Assembly: GCA_028822575.1 (NCBI GenBank)
Contig: JAPKDN010000199.1
Coordinates: 1 to 6,220 of the forward strand
Reading direction: 5' to 3'
DNA from: Alphaproteobacteria bacterium
GTDB taxonomy: Bacteria > Pseudomonadota > Alphaproteobacteria > Thalassobaculales > Thalassobaculaceae
DNA length: 6,220 nt
In this document: positions 1-6,180 of the stretch, piece after piece
Position numbering within the stretch: the stretch's first letter is position 1
Layout of the letters: each line of letters begins with the position of its first letter
Notes under the pieces: generated by a model
What the model saw: only the letters and a program-made list of their open reading frames with translations
What the model was told of the DNA's origin: nothing
Databases searched by the model: none
Translations under genes and position numbers: made by a program

Positions 1-690
1 CACAAGGCGATTTGCTTCACCAATTCCTACTCGACGTCCTATGCCGCCCTAGTCTGGCCGCATCTGCTTCAGGCCGGCCCTGGCAAAACTGTGCTGATTC
101 ACGGCGCTGCTGGCGGCATTGGGGTGGCGGCGACCGAGATCTCCAAGATCAAAGGCGCGACAGTGATCGCCACCGTGGGCTCGGAGGAGAAACGCGCGAT
201 CGCGACCGAGCATGGCGCCGATCACACCATCAACTACCGTGACGGCGGGTTTCGCGAGGAGGTGTTGGCACTGACCGATGATATCGGCGCCGACATCATC
301 TATGATCCGGTCGGTGGCGATGTATTCGCCGAGTCTCTTCGCTGTATCGCGCCCGAGGGACGGATCATGCCCGTCGGCTTCGCCGGCGGCACCATCCAAC
401 AGATCCCGGCCAATATCCTTTTGGTCAAGAACATCACAGTTTGTGGTCTCAATCTGGGCTACTACATGGGTTGGAGCCCACGCGACATGCGCGACGAATA
501 CGACCAACAAATGAGCGACAGCATGGCCGAGCTGTTCTCGTGGTATGAACAAGGCTTGTTGAAGCCCCGCGTCTCACACACCTATCCGCTGGAGCAATTC
601 CAGGACGCCATGGGCACCGTTCTGGCCCGCAAGGCGATGGGCCGTGTCGCCATTGTAATGGACGAGGAAGCCAGCGCGCTCGGCGCGTAG
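1..690 (+). CDS. Medium-chain dehydrogenase/reductase, NADPH:quinone oxidoreductase type (5' end outside window)
   Basis: The reading frame is already open at base 1 and runs to a TAG at 688-690, giving 229 residues of a protein that is usually about 325-340, so roughly the N-terminal third is missing. The visible part is the NAD(P)-binding Rossmann domain and the return to the catalytic domain. It has the nucleotide-binding loop GAAGGIG at fragment residues 35-41, the following stretch SEEKRAIATEHGADHTINY typical of the family, and a C-terminal part ending in ARKAMGRVAIVMD. Family knowledge: these cytosolic enzymes use NADPH to reduce quinones or activated C=C bonds, usually without zinc. 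Zinc ligands cannot be checked because they would lie upstream. An internal GTG at 91 should not be taken as the start, since clear family sequence (TNSYSTSYAALV) precedes it. A 46-bp gap separates it from the next gene on the same strand, which suggests one operon. Confidence 0.9.
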   Translation, partial: HKAICFTNSYSTSYAALVWPHLLQAGPGKTVLIHGAAGGIGVAATEISKIKGATVIATVGSEEKRAIATEHGADHTINYRDGGFREEVLALTDDIGADIIYDPVGGDVFAESLRCIAPEGRIMPVGFAGGTIQQIPANILLVKNITVCGLNLGYYMGWSPRDMRDEYDQQMSDSMAELFSWYEQGLLKPRVSHTYPLEQFQDAMGTVLARKAMGRVAIVMDEEASALGA

Positions 691-736
691 AAATCCATCA
701 GCTGACCGCCAATCTAATCTTTTGAAAGTGACCCTC

Positions 737-1903
737 ATGACGTCTTCGGTTTTCAGCCCGATCCAGCTGCGCGATCTGACCCTACCTAACCGCGTGATCA
801 TCGCGCCGATGTGCCAGTACAGCGCCGTCGATGGTCAAGCGACGGATTGGCATCTGATCCATCTCGGCCAGCTTGCCCAATCTGGCTCCGGCATGCTGAT
901 CATCGAGGCCACGGGGGTGGAACCGCGCGGTCGGATCACTCATGGCTGTACCGGACTCTATGACGACGAAACCGAGGCGGCGATGGCCAAGGTGATCCAA
1001 GCCTGCAAGAAATATGGCAACACGCCAATCGCGATCCAACTTGGTCATGCCGGTCGCAAGGCCTCCGCCCACCCGCCACAGGCCGGTGGCAAATCGCTTG
1101 GCGAGAATGAAGGTGCTTGGGAGACCCTGGCGCCTTCGGCGATCCCCTTTGGCAATGACTGGCACCGACCGCGCGAGATGGATCGGGCGCTGATGGACGA
1201 GGTGATCGCCGCGCATGTCCAGGCGGTGGAACGTAGCGAGCGCATCGGCTTCGACGCCATCGAGTTGCACGGCGCCCACGGCTATCTGCTGAGTGAGTTC
1301 TTGTCCCCGATCGCCAACCGGCGCACCGACGAATACGGCGGGTCGATCGAGAACCGCATGCGCTTCCCCTTGGAGGTTTTCGAGGCCGCGCGCGCCGCCT
1401 GGCCAGACAGCAAGCCGCTCGGCATGCGTTTCAACGGCTCAGATTGGGATGATGCCGGGCTGGTGCTGGAGGACGCTATCATCTTCGCCAAGGCGTTGGC
1501 GGAGCGGGGTTGCGATTTCTTCGACATTTCCGGCGGCGGCAACAGCATGTTGCGGCCAACAGTCGGCCCCGGGTATCAGGTTCCCTTCGCGTCGGCGATC
1601 AAACAGGCGACGGGCGTACCGACCATGGCGGTGGGAATGATCCGCGATCCACATCTGGCCGAGCAACTGATCTCGGACAGCCAATGTGACATGGTCGCAC
1701 TCGCCCGTGGCATGCTCTACGAGCCGAGATGGACCTGGCGCGCCGCCTACGAACTGGGCAGCGAAGCGGCCTATCCTGAACAATATCAGCGCGGCAATCC
1801 CCTGCTCTGGCCGCAAGCCTTTCCCGAGGCCGAAGACGTCGACCAGGTCGGATGGGTTGTTGGCAGCGCGCCGCATATCCTGGTTCCAAACAAGACCGGA
1901 TAA
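737..1903 (+). CDS. Old Yellow Enzyme-family NADH:flavin oxidoreductase (YqjM/XenA-like)
   Basis: This 388-residue protein is a full-length FMN-dependent TIM-barrel ene-reductase. The N-terminal motif APMCQY places Cys26 and Tyr28 exactly where YqjM-class enzymes carry the residues that tune the flavin and bind substrate. The substrate-anion pair is His178 and His181 in HGAHGYL, with Tyr183 after it. Next comes the family signature NRRTDEYGGSIENR (about residues 195-208), and near the C-terminus are the FMN-phosphate segments VGMIRD and ALARGML. Family knowledge: these cytosolic enzymes reduce C=C bonds conjugated to carbonyl or nitro groups with NAD(P)H. The start is ATG 737; it is preceded by GAAAG at 724-728 and gives the family-typical N-terminus. 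A TTG at 722 would add five residues and has no better ribosome site. It lies between the dehydrogenase and the GFA remnant, probably co-transcribed. The physiological substrate is unknown. Confidence 0.95.
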   Translation: MTSSVFSPIQLRDLTLPNRVIIAPMCQYSAVDGQATDWHLIHLGQLAQSGSGMLIIEATGVEPRGRITHGCTGLYDDETEAAMAKVIQACKKYGNTPIAIQLGHAGRKASAHPPQAGGKSLGENEGAWETLAPSAIPFGNDWHRPREMDRALMDEVIAAHVQAVERSERIGFDAIELHGAHGYLLSEFLSPIANRRTDEYGGSIENRMRFPLEVFEAARAAWPDSKPLGMRFNGSDWDDAGLVLEDAIIFAKALAERGCDFFDISGGGNSMLRPTVGPGYQVPFASAIKQATGVPTMAVGMIRDPHLAEQLISDSQCDMVALARGMLYEPRWTWRAAYELGSEAAYPEQYQRGNPLLWPQAFPEAEDVDQVGWVVGSAPHILVPNKTG

Positions 1904-1910
1904 ACCCACT

Positions 1911-1916
1911 GGAGGG
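1911..1916 (+). promoter_or_regulatory. Strong ribosome binding site for the broken GFA gene
   Basis: GGAGGG lies 5 nt before the ATG at 1922 and 7 nt after the stop of the upstream oxidoreductase. It fixes the start of the GFA reading frame and shows that this now-broken gene was translated as the last member of the operon. A second ATG at 1917 lies too close to the site to be the start. Confidence 0.7.
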
Positions 1917-1921
1917 ATGAC

Positions 1922-2228
1922 ATGACCGAGACCACTGGGCACCGACTGTGTGGCGCCATGAAATATGCCTTCACGGGACCGTTGAACCAGTCCGGCCATT
2001 GCCACTGCGAAAGTTGCCGGCGCCAGATCACCTCGCCCATGACGAGTTTTCTCGGCGTGCCGAACGAGGCTTTCAAATGGACTGGTGAAGAGCCTTTGCC
2101 ATGAAATCCATCTTTATGCCGCGACCCTGGATAATCCGGAGAACGATAAGCCGGCCTTCCATGTTTTCACGTCGGAGCGGCTTTCCTGGCCCCATATCGC
2201 GGATGATCTCCCGCGGTTGGCAGTTTAA
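1922..2228 (+). pseudogene. GFA-family (DUF636, glutathione-dependent formaldehyde-activating-like) zinc protein, internal deletion and frameshift
   Basis: The first frame gives 60 residues ending at TGA 2102-2104: a GFA N-terminus with the zinc motif GHCHCESCRR (Cys27, Cys29, Cys32) and the FKWTGEEP strand. Homology resumes at 2103 in another frame, EIHLYAATLDNPENDKPAF and then SWPHIADDLPRLAV, ending at TAA 2226-2228; this is the typical C-terminus of the family. The roughly 30 residues that normally lie between WTG and EIH, including the second zinc Cys-x-x-Cys, are absent. The frame change requires a loss of 3n+2 bases, probably about 85-90. Arg8 also stands where the first Cys of the usual C-x-C is expected. 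Family members are 120-140 residues and bind two zinc ions; many have no proven substrate. Neither fragment should fold as a working enzyme. Eighteen bp separate it from the upstream gene, so it was the third cistron of that operon. Confidence 0.88.
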
Positions 2229-2250
2229 GTCACAAAGCGGATTGGGCTGC

Positions 2251-3618
2251 TCATTCCGGGACGGATTGGTCAACGAGCGGCGCCATCGAGGACGCTTCGA
2301 GGATCGACCAACAACTTTCAAGCAACCCTTTCGTCCGTGCTTCGCCGAGCAACGGCATGGCTTGGTGGTAAAATTTTTCCGACAATTCACGATCACTCAT
2401 CGGTCGCTTCGCGCTGCCTAAACAATGGTCGACCCGTTTCTCGAAGCACTCCCCGTTGAGCATCTCGATGTTCAACAGACCGGCGTCTCTTGCAATCTCA
2501 GGGTTGCTCTTGGTGGACACTTTGCTCCGCAAAGCGACGACAGCGGGGTCACGGACGCAGCCATCCGCTCCCTCGGCGAGCCCAGCCCGTCCTCGAACCA
2601 AAGCCACGCTGGTCCAATGTTGAACACTCACTTGAGCCCATTGACTGTTGGTAGGCTCGGGACGGTCGCACAAAGTCAGGCAAAGGGGGTTCACCTCGAC
2701 ACGAACCTCCTTCACCTCGGCCGCATCAAACACACGGTCCGAGGCCAAGGCAAGACAGGCATCCAGAATCGGGTGGATGACGATACCACAAGGATAGGGT
2801 TTGAACGCGTTGTCCAATACGTGCCAAGTCTCACCAAGGTTCGCGATGGCGCCTGATGGGTTGGCACGTGGGGCGAAAACATCGAAATAGCCGTTGGCGC
2901 CCTCCAGCGCCGCGCCGGAGGATGTGAACCCGCGCGCCGCCATCAGCGCCGCCTGCAACCCGCATCGGGCCGCATGGGACGGGATGAAGCTTGTACACAT
3001 GGTTCCGTGGGTTTGTCGAAAGCCCGACGCCTGGTTCGCCGCGATTCCAATCGCCCAACGTGTTTGCTCTGCGGTTAGCCCTAGGAGACGCGCGCTCGCC
3101 GCCGCCGCCGACACGCCGCCCGCGACGCCACTGGGGTACCAACTCAGCTGCCCTTCCGCCGGCGGGAGCAGTAGCGCCACGCCTAGCCGACATTGAATCT
3201 CGATACCGAGCGTGAAGGCCTCTAGAAATGCCCGCCCGGAAACCGGCGCCTGGCCACGCCCACGGTCCACCAAAGCAAAAAGTGCGCTCGCGACCGGAGC
3301 GGCAGGGTGCATAACCGTCGAAAGGTGGGTGTCGTCGAAAGCATGGGCACTCGCTGCCATGCAGTTTAAATAGGCCGCGCTCAGCGCGTCGACACGCGCC
3401 CCTCTCCCGATCAACGTGGCGACCGGCGCGCCAGCGAATTCACTGTTAATCTCGAAGGCGAGATCGCTTGCCAGGTGGTGCGCGCCGCCAAGGGCGCAGC
3501 CGACAACATTGACAAAGGACCGAACGCCGGCAGCTTGAACATCGGCCGGAAGGTCGATCGGCGCAAGCGTGAATTCGGCCAACTCAGCGGTAACGCCAAG
3601 AACATTATCCCCGCTCAT
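2251..3618 (-). CDS. MmgE/PrpD-family protein (2-methylcitrate dehydratase-like fold)
   Basis: The 455-residue protein aligns over its full length with the MmgE/PrpD family, which includes 2-methylcitrate dehydratase, cis-aconitate decarboxylase and iminodisuccinate epimerase. An all-helical domain carries FDDTHLSTVMHP (Asp95, Asp96, His98, His104), then GIEIQCRLG and ARLLGLTAEQ, then the lid-domain segment FKPYPCGIVIHP (Lys273, His282), and a C-terminal DHCLGSAKRPMSDRELSEKF. Two normally conserved active-site segments differ. The usual W-H-P is W-Y-P (Tyr161), and the usual T-K-x-x-H-x-G-type segment reads MCTSFIPSHA (Thr209, Ile212). It may therefore be an altered-specificity or inactive member, and the exact reaction cannot be assigned. 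The start is ATG 3616-3618, with GGGGA (3626-3630 on the complement) 7 nt upstream. It converges on the GFA remnant with a 22-bp gap and is divergent from the CoA-transferase. No frameshift is seen. Confidence 0.92.
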   Translation of the reverse strand: MSGDNVLGVTAELAEFTLAPIDLPADVQAAGVRSFVNVVGCALGGAHHLASDLAFEINSEFAGAPVATLIGRGARVDALSAAYLNCMAASAHAFDDTHLSTVMHPAAPVASALFALVDRGRGQAPVSGRAFLEAFTLGIEIQCRLGVALLLPPAEGQLSWYPSGVAGGVSAAAASARLLGLTAEQTRWAIGIAANQASGFRQTHGTMCTSFIPSHAARCGLQAALMAARGFTSSGAALEGANGYFDVFAPRANPSGAIANLGETWHVLDNAFKPYPCGIVIHPILDACLALASDRVFDAAEVKEVRVEVNPLCLTLCDRPEPTNSQWAQVSVQHWTSVALVRGRAGLAEGADGCVRDPAVVALRSKVSTKSNPEIARDAGLLNIEMLNGECFEKRVDHCLGSAKRPMSDRELSEKFYHQAMPLLGEARTKGLLESCWSILEASSMAPLVDQSVPE

Positions 3619-3655
3619 TGATCTATCCCCAAATCAAACCTGTTGATCTTATCAA
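3618..3655. promoter_or_regulatory. Cluster of four alternating TTGAT/ATCAA half-sites, candidate operator for the PrpD-family gene
   Basis: Reading the plus strand, TTGAT at 3618-3622, ATCAA at 3633-3637, TTGAT at 3643-3647 and ATCAA at 3651-3655 alternate in orientation within 38 bp. The outer pair makes a perfect palindrome, TTGATCTTATCAA, with a 3-nt centre. The array covers the start codon, ribosome site and immediate upstream region of the minus-strand gene, where a repressor would block transcription. Palindromes with a 3-nt centre are typical of dimeric helix-turn-helix regulators such as the GntR/FadR type. That assignment is inference, and no regulator gene lies in the window. Confidence 0.4.
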
Positions 3656-4287
3656 GCATCCATCCTAGCTCCATCTTTGGCGAGGCAATAGACATAACCG
3701 GCGCCGCGGTGCTCGGCTATTCACGCCCGCGCGACGGGACTGGCAGGCTTGCTCCCGCGACCTAACCTTTTTTTAAATCGTCCTCAAAACTGCCCGGCGG
3801 TTGGAAATAATCCGGTCAGAAAGCGTTCAGGTCCGGACGGAATCGGGATGCCATCGCGCCGATCCATCTTTAAAAGTGGCTCCTTATAATAGACGACCGC
3901 GTCCAGGTCATCGCCGGCTTAAATTGCGCCGAGGGGAAAAGTCGGGTCATTCTTTCGATGGCTTTAGCGTTCCTCATTGCCAAAGAACGCCGGCTGGCCA
4001 TCTCGCAAAATTGCGGCGGCGGAAGCATTCCACCCGAAAGATAAAGCCAAGTATATTCATAGACCTGGATCGCCACGTTGCTTCGGATTGACCGTTCAAT
4101 TACCCGAGGAGATGCCACCGGGGCAGCGCAAATGTCGTCCGGGTTAGGGACCCGTAAAGACGGAACCATTCGAGAAGCGATTGCCCGCCCCAACCCGATG
4201 TCATAGCTTGATGCCGATTTCTATCCCTTCGGGAACCATCGCCGACTGGACTTGACCACGATACCAGCGCGCGGGAGCTGAGCAACC
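3619..4287. other. Intergenic spacer of 669 bp between divergent genes; no convincing gene
   Basis: Reading both strands gives only short open stretches without family motifs, with frequent stops and no ribosome sites in good positions. The longest are a plus-strand frame at 3801-4091 and minus-strand frames at 3870-4193 and 4100-4285; all three are rich in Arg, Ser and Pro, as chance frames in high-GC DNA are. Visible elements are the half-site cluster next to the PrpD start, an imperfect hairpin followed by seven T (3732-3774), a TATAAT hexamer at 3885-3890 without a good -35 partner, and GGGAG before the CoA-transferase start. It must contain the promoters of both divergent genes, but I could not place them. 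It could also hold a decayed gene or a small RNA; the sequence alone does not decide. Confidence 0.6.
4273..4277 (+). promoter_or_regulatory. Ribosome binding site of the CoA-transferase gene
   Basis: GGGAG ends 10 nt before the ATG at 4288, a somewhat long but workable spacing. It supports that ATG, which also gives the typical family N-terminus (YEGLRVVDMSQGVAGP). Confidence 0.5.
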
Positions 4288-5460
4288 ATGAGTTTCGAGC
4301 GACCTTATGAAGGCCTGCGTGTTGTTGACATGTCCCAAGGCGTGGCGGGGCCCTATTGCGCGATGCTATTGGCTCAGCATGGCGCCGATGTCATTAAAAT
4401 TGAGCCCAAGGACGGTGACTGGGCGCGCCGTCTCGGCCAGGAATATGGCGATCACTCGGCCTTCTCAATTGCCGCCAACCTCGGCAAGCGCAGCCTCGTC
4501 ATCGACCTCAAACACAAGGACAGCCAGTCAATCATCGACAAGATGATCTTCGATGCGGATGTGTTTATCGAGGGGTTCCGGCCCGGTGTGATGGACCGGC
4601 TTGGCTATTCCTACGATCGTTTGAAGGACCTCAATCCCGGCCTCATCTATGTCTCGGTATCCGGTTTCGGTCAGGCAGGCCCCATGCGCGAGCGACCGGC
4701 TATGGACCCGCTGTTGCAGGCATTCACCGGCTTCATGTCCGAGAACATGGGCGCGGATGGAATCCCGCATCGTACGCCGTTGATTCTGTTTGATATGTCC
4801 ACAGCGCTCTATGCCCAACAGGCGGTCGCGGCGGCGCTCTATGCCAAGCGGGACCACGGCAAGGGCCGCAAGATCGATCTCAGCCTTATGGAATCGGCGG
4901 CGGCGGTGCAGGCGATCCGTCTCATGGATGGCTATCGCGAGGGCCCCTACCATGTTGCCTCGGCGCCGTCGGGCACCTTTAAGACTCAAGACGGTTGGCT
5001 GCAGATGATCGTGGTCAAGAACATCGAGTTCGAGAAACTGTGCAACGCCGTCAGTTGGGAAGCGCTGCTGACCGATCCGAGGTTCGATTCTAATTTAAAG
5101 CGCCGCGATCACGCCGAATTCCTGATTGGCGAGGCGCGGACACTGTTCGCGACCAACACCACCGATCATTGGCAGGCGCTACTGACCAAGGCTGGCGTGC
5201 AGAACGAAAAGGTCCAGAGCTATCGCGAATTCGCCAAGCATCCGCAGGCGGCGGCGGTGGAGGCGGTGGCGTGGCTGAAACAGGCCGGCTCCGACGACGC
5301 ATGGCCAGTACCGAATGTTCCGGGCACCCCAAAGCTCACCCAGGACGAGAAGCATGCTATCTCGCCGACCATAGGTCAGCACACCCGCGAGATCCTTGCT
5401 GACTATGGATATGACTCCGAAAAGCTAGAGAAACTAACCACCGAGGGGGTCATAATCTAA
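4288..5460 (+). CDS. CaiB/BaiF-family (class III) CoA-transferase
   Basis: This is a 390-residue, full-length class III CoA-transferase. Family knowledge: these cytosolic enzymes move CoA between carboxylic acids through an aspartyl-CoA thioester and form interlocked-ring dimers. Visible motifs are the N-terminal LRVVDMSQGVAGPYCAMLLA, the GADVIKIEPKDGDWAR strand (residues 32-47), NLGKRSLVIDLK (64-75), FIEGFRPGVMDRLG (93-106) and VSGFGQAGP (124-132). The putative catalytic residue is Asp169 in LILFDMSTALYA, the same number as in formyl-CoA transferase. GRKIDLSLMESAA follows, and the C-terminus has the usual HTREILADYGYD. No frameshift or lost motif is seen, so it should be functional. CoA donor and acceptor cannot be deduced. 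The divergent PrpD-type neighbour and the reductases nearby suggest a role in carboxylic-acid catabolism. The broken nitroreductase follows after 51 bp on the same strand. Confidence 0.95.
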   Translation: MSFERPYEGLRVVDMSQGVAGPYCAMLLAQHGADVIKIEPKDGDWARRLGQEYGDHSAFSIAANLGKRSLVIDLKHKDSQSIIDKMIFDADVFIEGFRPGVMDRLGYSYDRLKDLNPGLIYVSVSGFGQAGPMRERPAMDPLLQAFTGFMSENMGADGIPHRTPLILFDMSTALYAQQAVAAALYAKRDHGKGRKIDLSLMESAAAVQAIRLMDGYREGPYHVASAPSGTFKTQDGWLQMIVVKNIEFEKLCNAVSWEALLTDPRFDSNLKRRDHAEFLIGEARTLFATNTTDHWQALLTKAGVQNEKVQSYREFAKHPQAAAVEAVAWLKQAGSDDAWPVPNVPGTPKLTQDEKHAISPTIGQHTREILADYGYDSEKLEKLTTEGVII

Positions 5461-5511
5461 CCAACTGAATGCCTCGCACCAATGCAAATCAACCCAGGGA
5501 AGTATGGTCAA

Positions 5512-6180
5512 ATGGACGTACTTGATGCTATCCCGTAACGCAGATCGATCCGCGCCTTCAAGCCAGATCCAGTGCCCCGCCAGATCATCGATAAGATCCT
5601 GGAGATCTCCCAGCGCGCACCAAGCGGCATCAACACGTAGCCCTGGCATGTCTATCTGTGCGCCGGCGACGTCAAGCAGGTGACCACCGACGATGTGCTT
5701 GAGCTTGCCCGATCCGGTCAGGCCAAGACCTACGAGGAATACGACTACTACCCCACCACGTGGGCCGACATGCACCGCGATCGCCGGCGCGGTGTCGGCT
5801 GGAGGCTTTATGGATTGCTGGGTATCGTCAAAGGTGACCGGGAGGGGGCTGCTCGCCAGGGCGGCGGGAACTTCAAATTCTTCGACGCGCCGGTCGGGCT
5901 TTTCATTACCATCGACGCCTATCTGGCGCGGGGCAATTGGGCAGATACGGGCATGTACGCCCAGACCATTATGCTGGCGGCCAAGGGTTTTGGCCTGGAT
6001 ACCTACCCAATAGCCGCCTGGATTGCCTAACAGTAGCCGGTCTTTCGTCATCTTGGCATTCCAGATGATCAGGTCTTTGTCACTGGCATGAGCCTTGGCT
6101 ATACCGATCACGACGCGATCGAGAACACCTTGGTCAGCGATCGTGGGGCAGTCTAGAACGTCGCTCACTTTCGCGGCTTC
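5512..6180 (+). pseudogene. Nitroreductase-family gene with five in-frame stop codons
   Basis: One continuous frame from ATG 5512 reads as a complete FMN-dependent nitroreductase of about 223 codons. It has a MDVLDAI start, RRSIRAFKPDPVPRQIIDKI, the RAPSGINT-stop-PWHVY motif, then WRLYGLLGIVKGD, FFDAPVGLFITIDAYL, TIMLAAKGFGLDTYPIAAW, LGIPDDQVFVTGMSLGY and AIENTLVSDR. It is interrupted by TAA 5536-5538, TAG 5638-5640, TAA 6028-6030, TAG 6034-6036 and TAG 6154-6156 (codons 9, 43, 173, 175 and 215). Codon 43 is almost always Gln in this family, so CAG to TAG is the likely change. No frameshift is needed anywhere. The frame stays open past 6180 to the window end, so the original stop is uncertain. 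AGGGA at 5496-5500 is a plausible ribosome site. It was probably co-transcribed with the CoA-transferase, whose stop is 51 bp upstream. Family members reduce nitroaromatics, quinones or enones with NAD(P)H. The longest remaining piece, 5641-6030, lacks the FMN-binding N-terminus. Confidence 0.88.

Noticed and set aside
1439..2005. Minus-strand frame of 188 codons
   Set aside because: It is antisense to the flavin oxidoreductase and GFA start, and its protein shows no family features.
2101..2421. Plus-strand ATG frame of 106 codons starting at the GFA break
   Set aside because: It uses neither GFA frame; the GFA C-terminus reads in the frame starting at 2103, and the rest is antisense to the PrpD-family gene.
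2425..2856. Plus-strand frame of 143 codons
   Set aside because: It lies antisense inside the PrpD-family gene, whose full-length homology accounts for the sequence.
3871..4044. Short plus-strand frame in the spacer ending in AISQNCGGGSIPPER, which vaguely recalls a thiolase C-terminus
   Set aside because: The resemblance is limited to a few Gly and small hydrophobic residues, there is no start codon near the stop at 3871-3873, and the catalytic HPxGxxG segment is not seen before it.
4061..4205. Short plus-strand open stretch before the CoA-transferase, reading ATLLRIDRSITRGDATGAAQ
   Set aside because: It is under 50 codons, flanked by stops, and matches no family I recognise.
5248..5275. 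GCGGCGGTGG-like repeats
   Set aside because: They encode an Ala/Val-rich stretch (AAAVEAVA) of the CoA-transferase and reflect codon use, not a separate repeat element.
5512..6156. Reassigned stop codons (alternative genetic code)
   Set aside because: The intact genes in the window end with TAG, TAA and TGA and contain no internal stops, so only this gene would be recoded; decay is simpler.
5434..6168. Minus-strand frame of 244 codons as a real gene
   Set aside because: It mirrors the nitroreductase pseudogene and the end of the CoA-transferase gene, has no recognisable motif, and the plus strand explains the same bases by clear homology.
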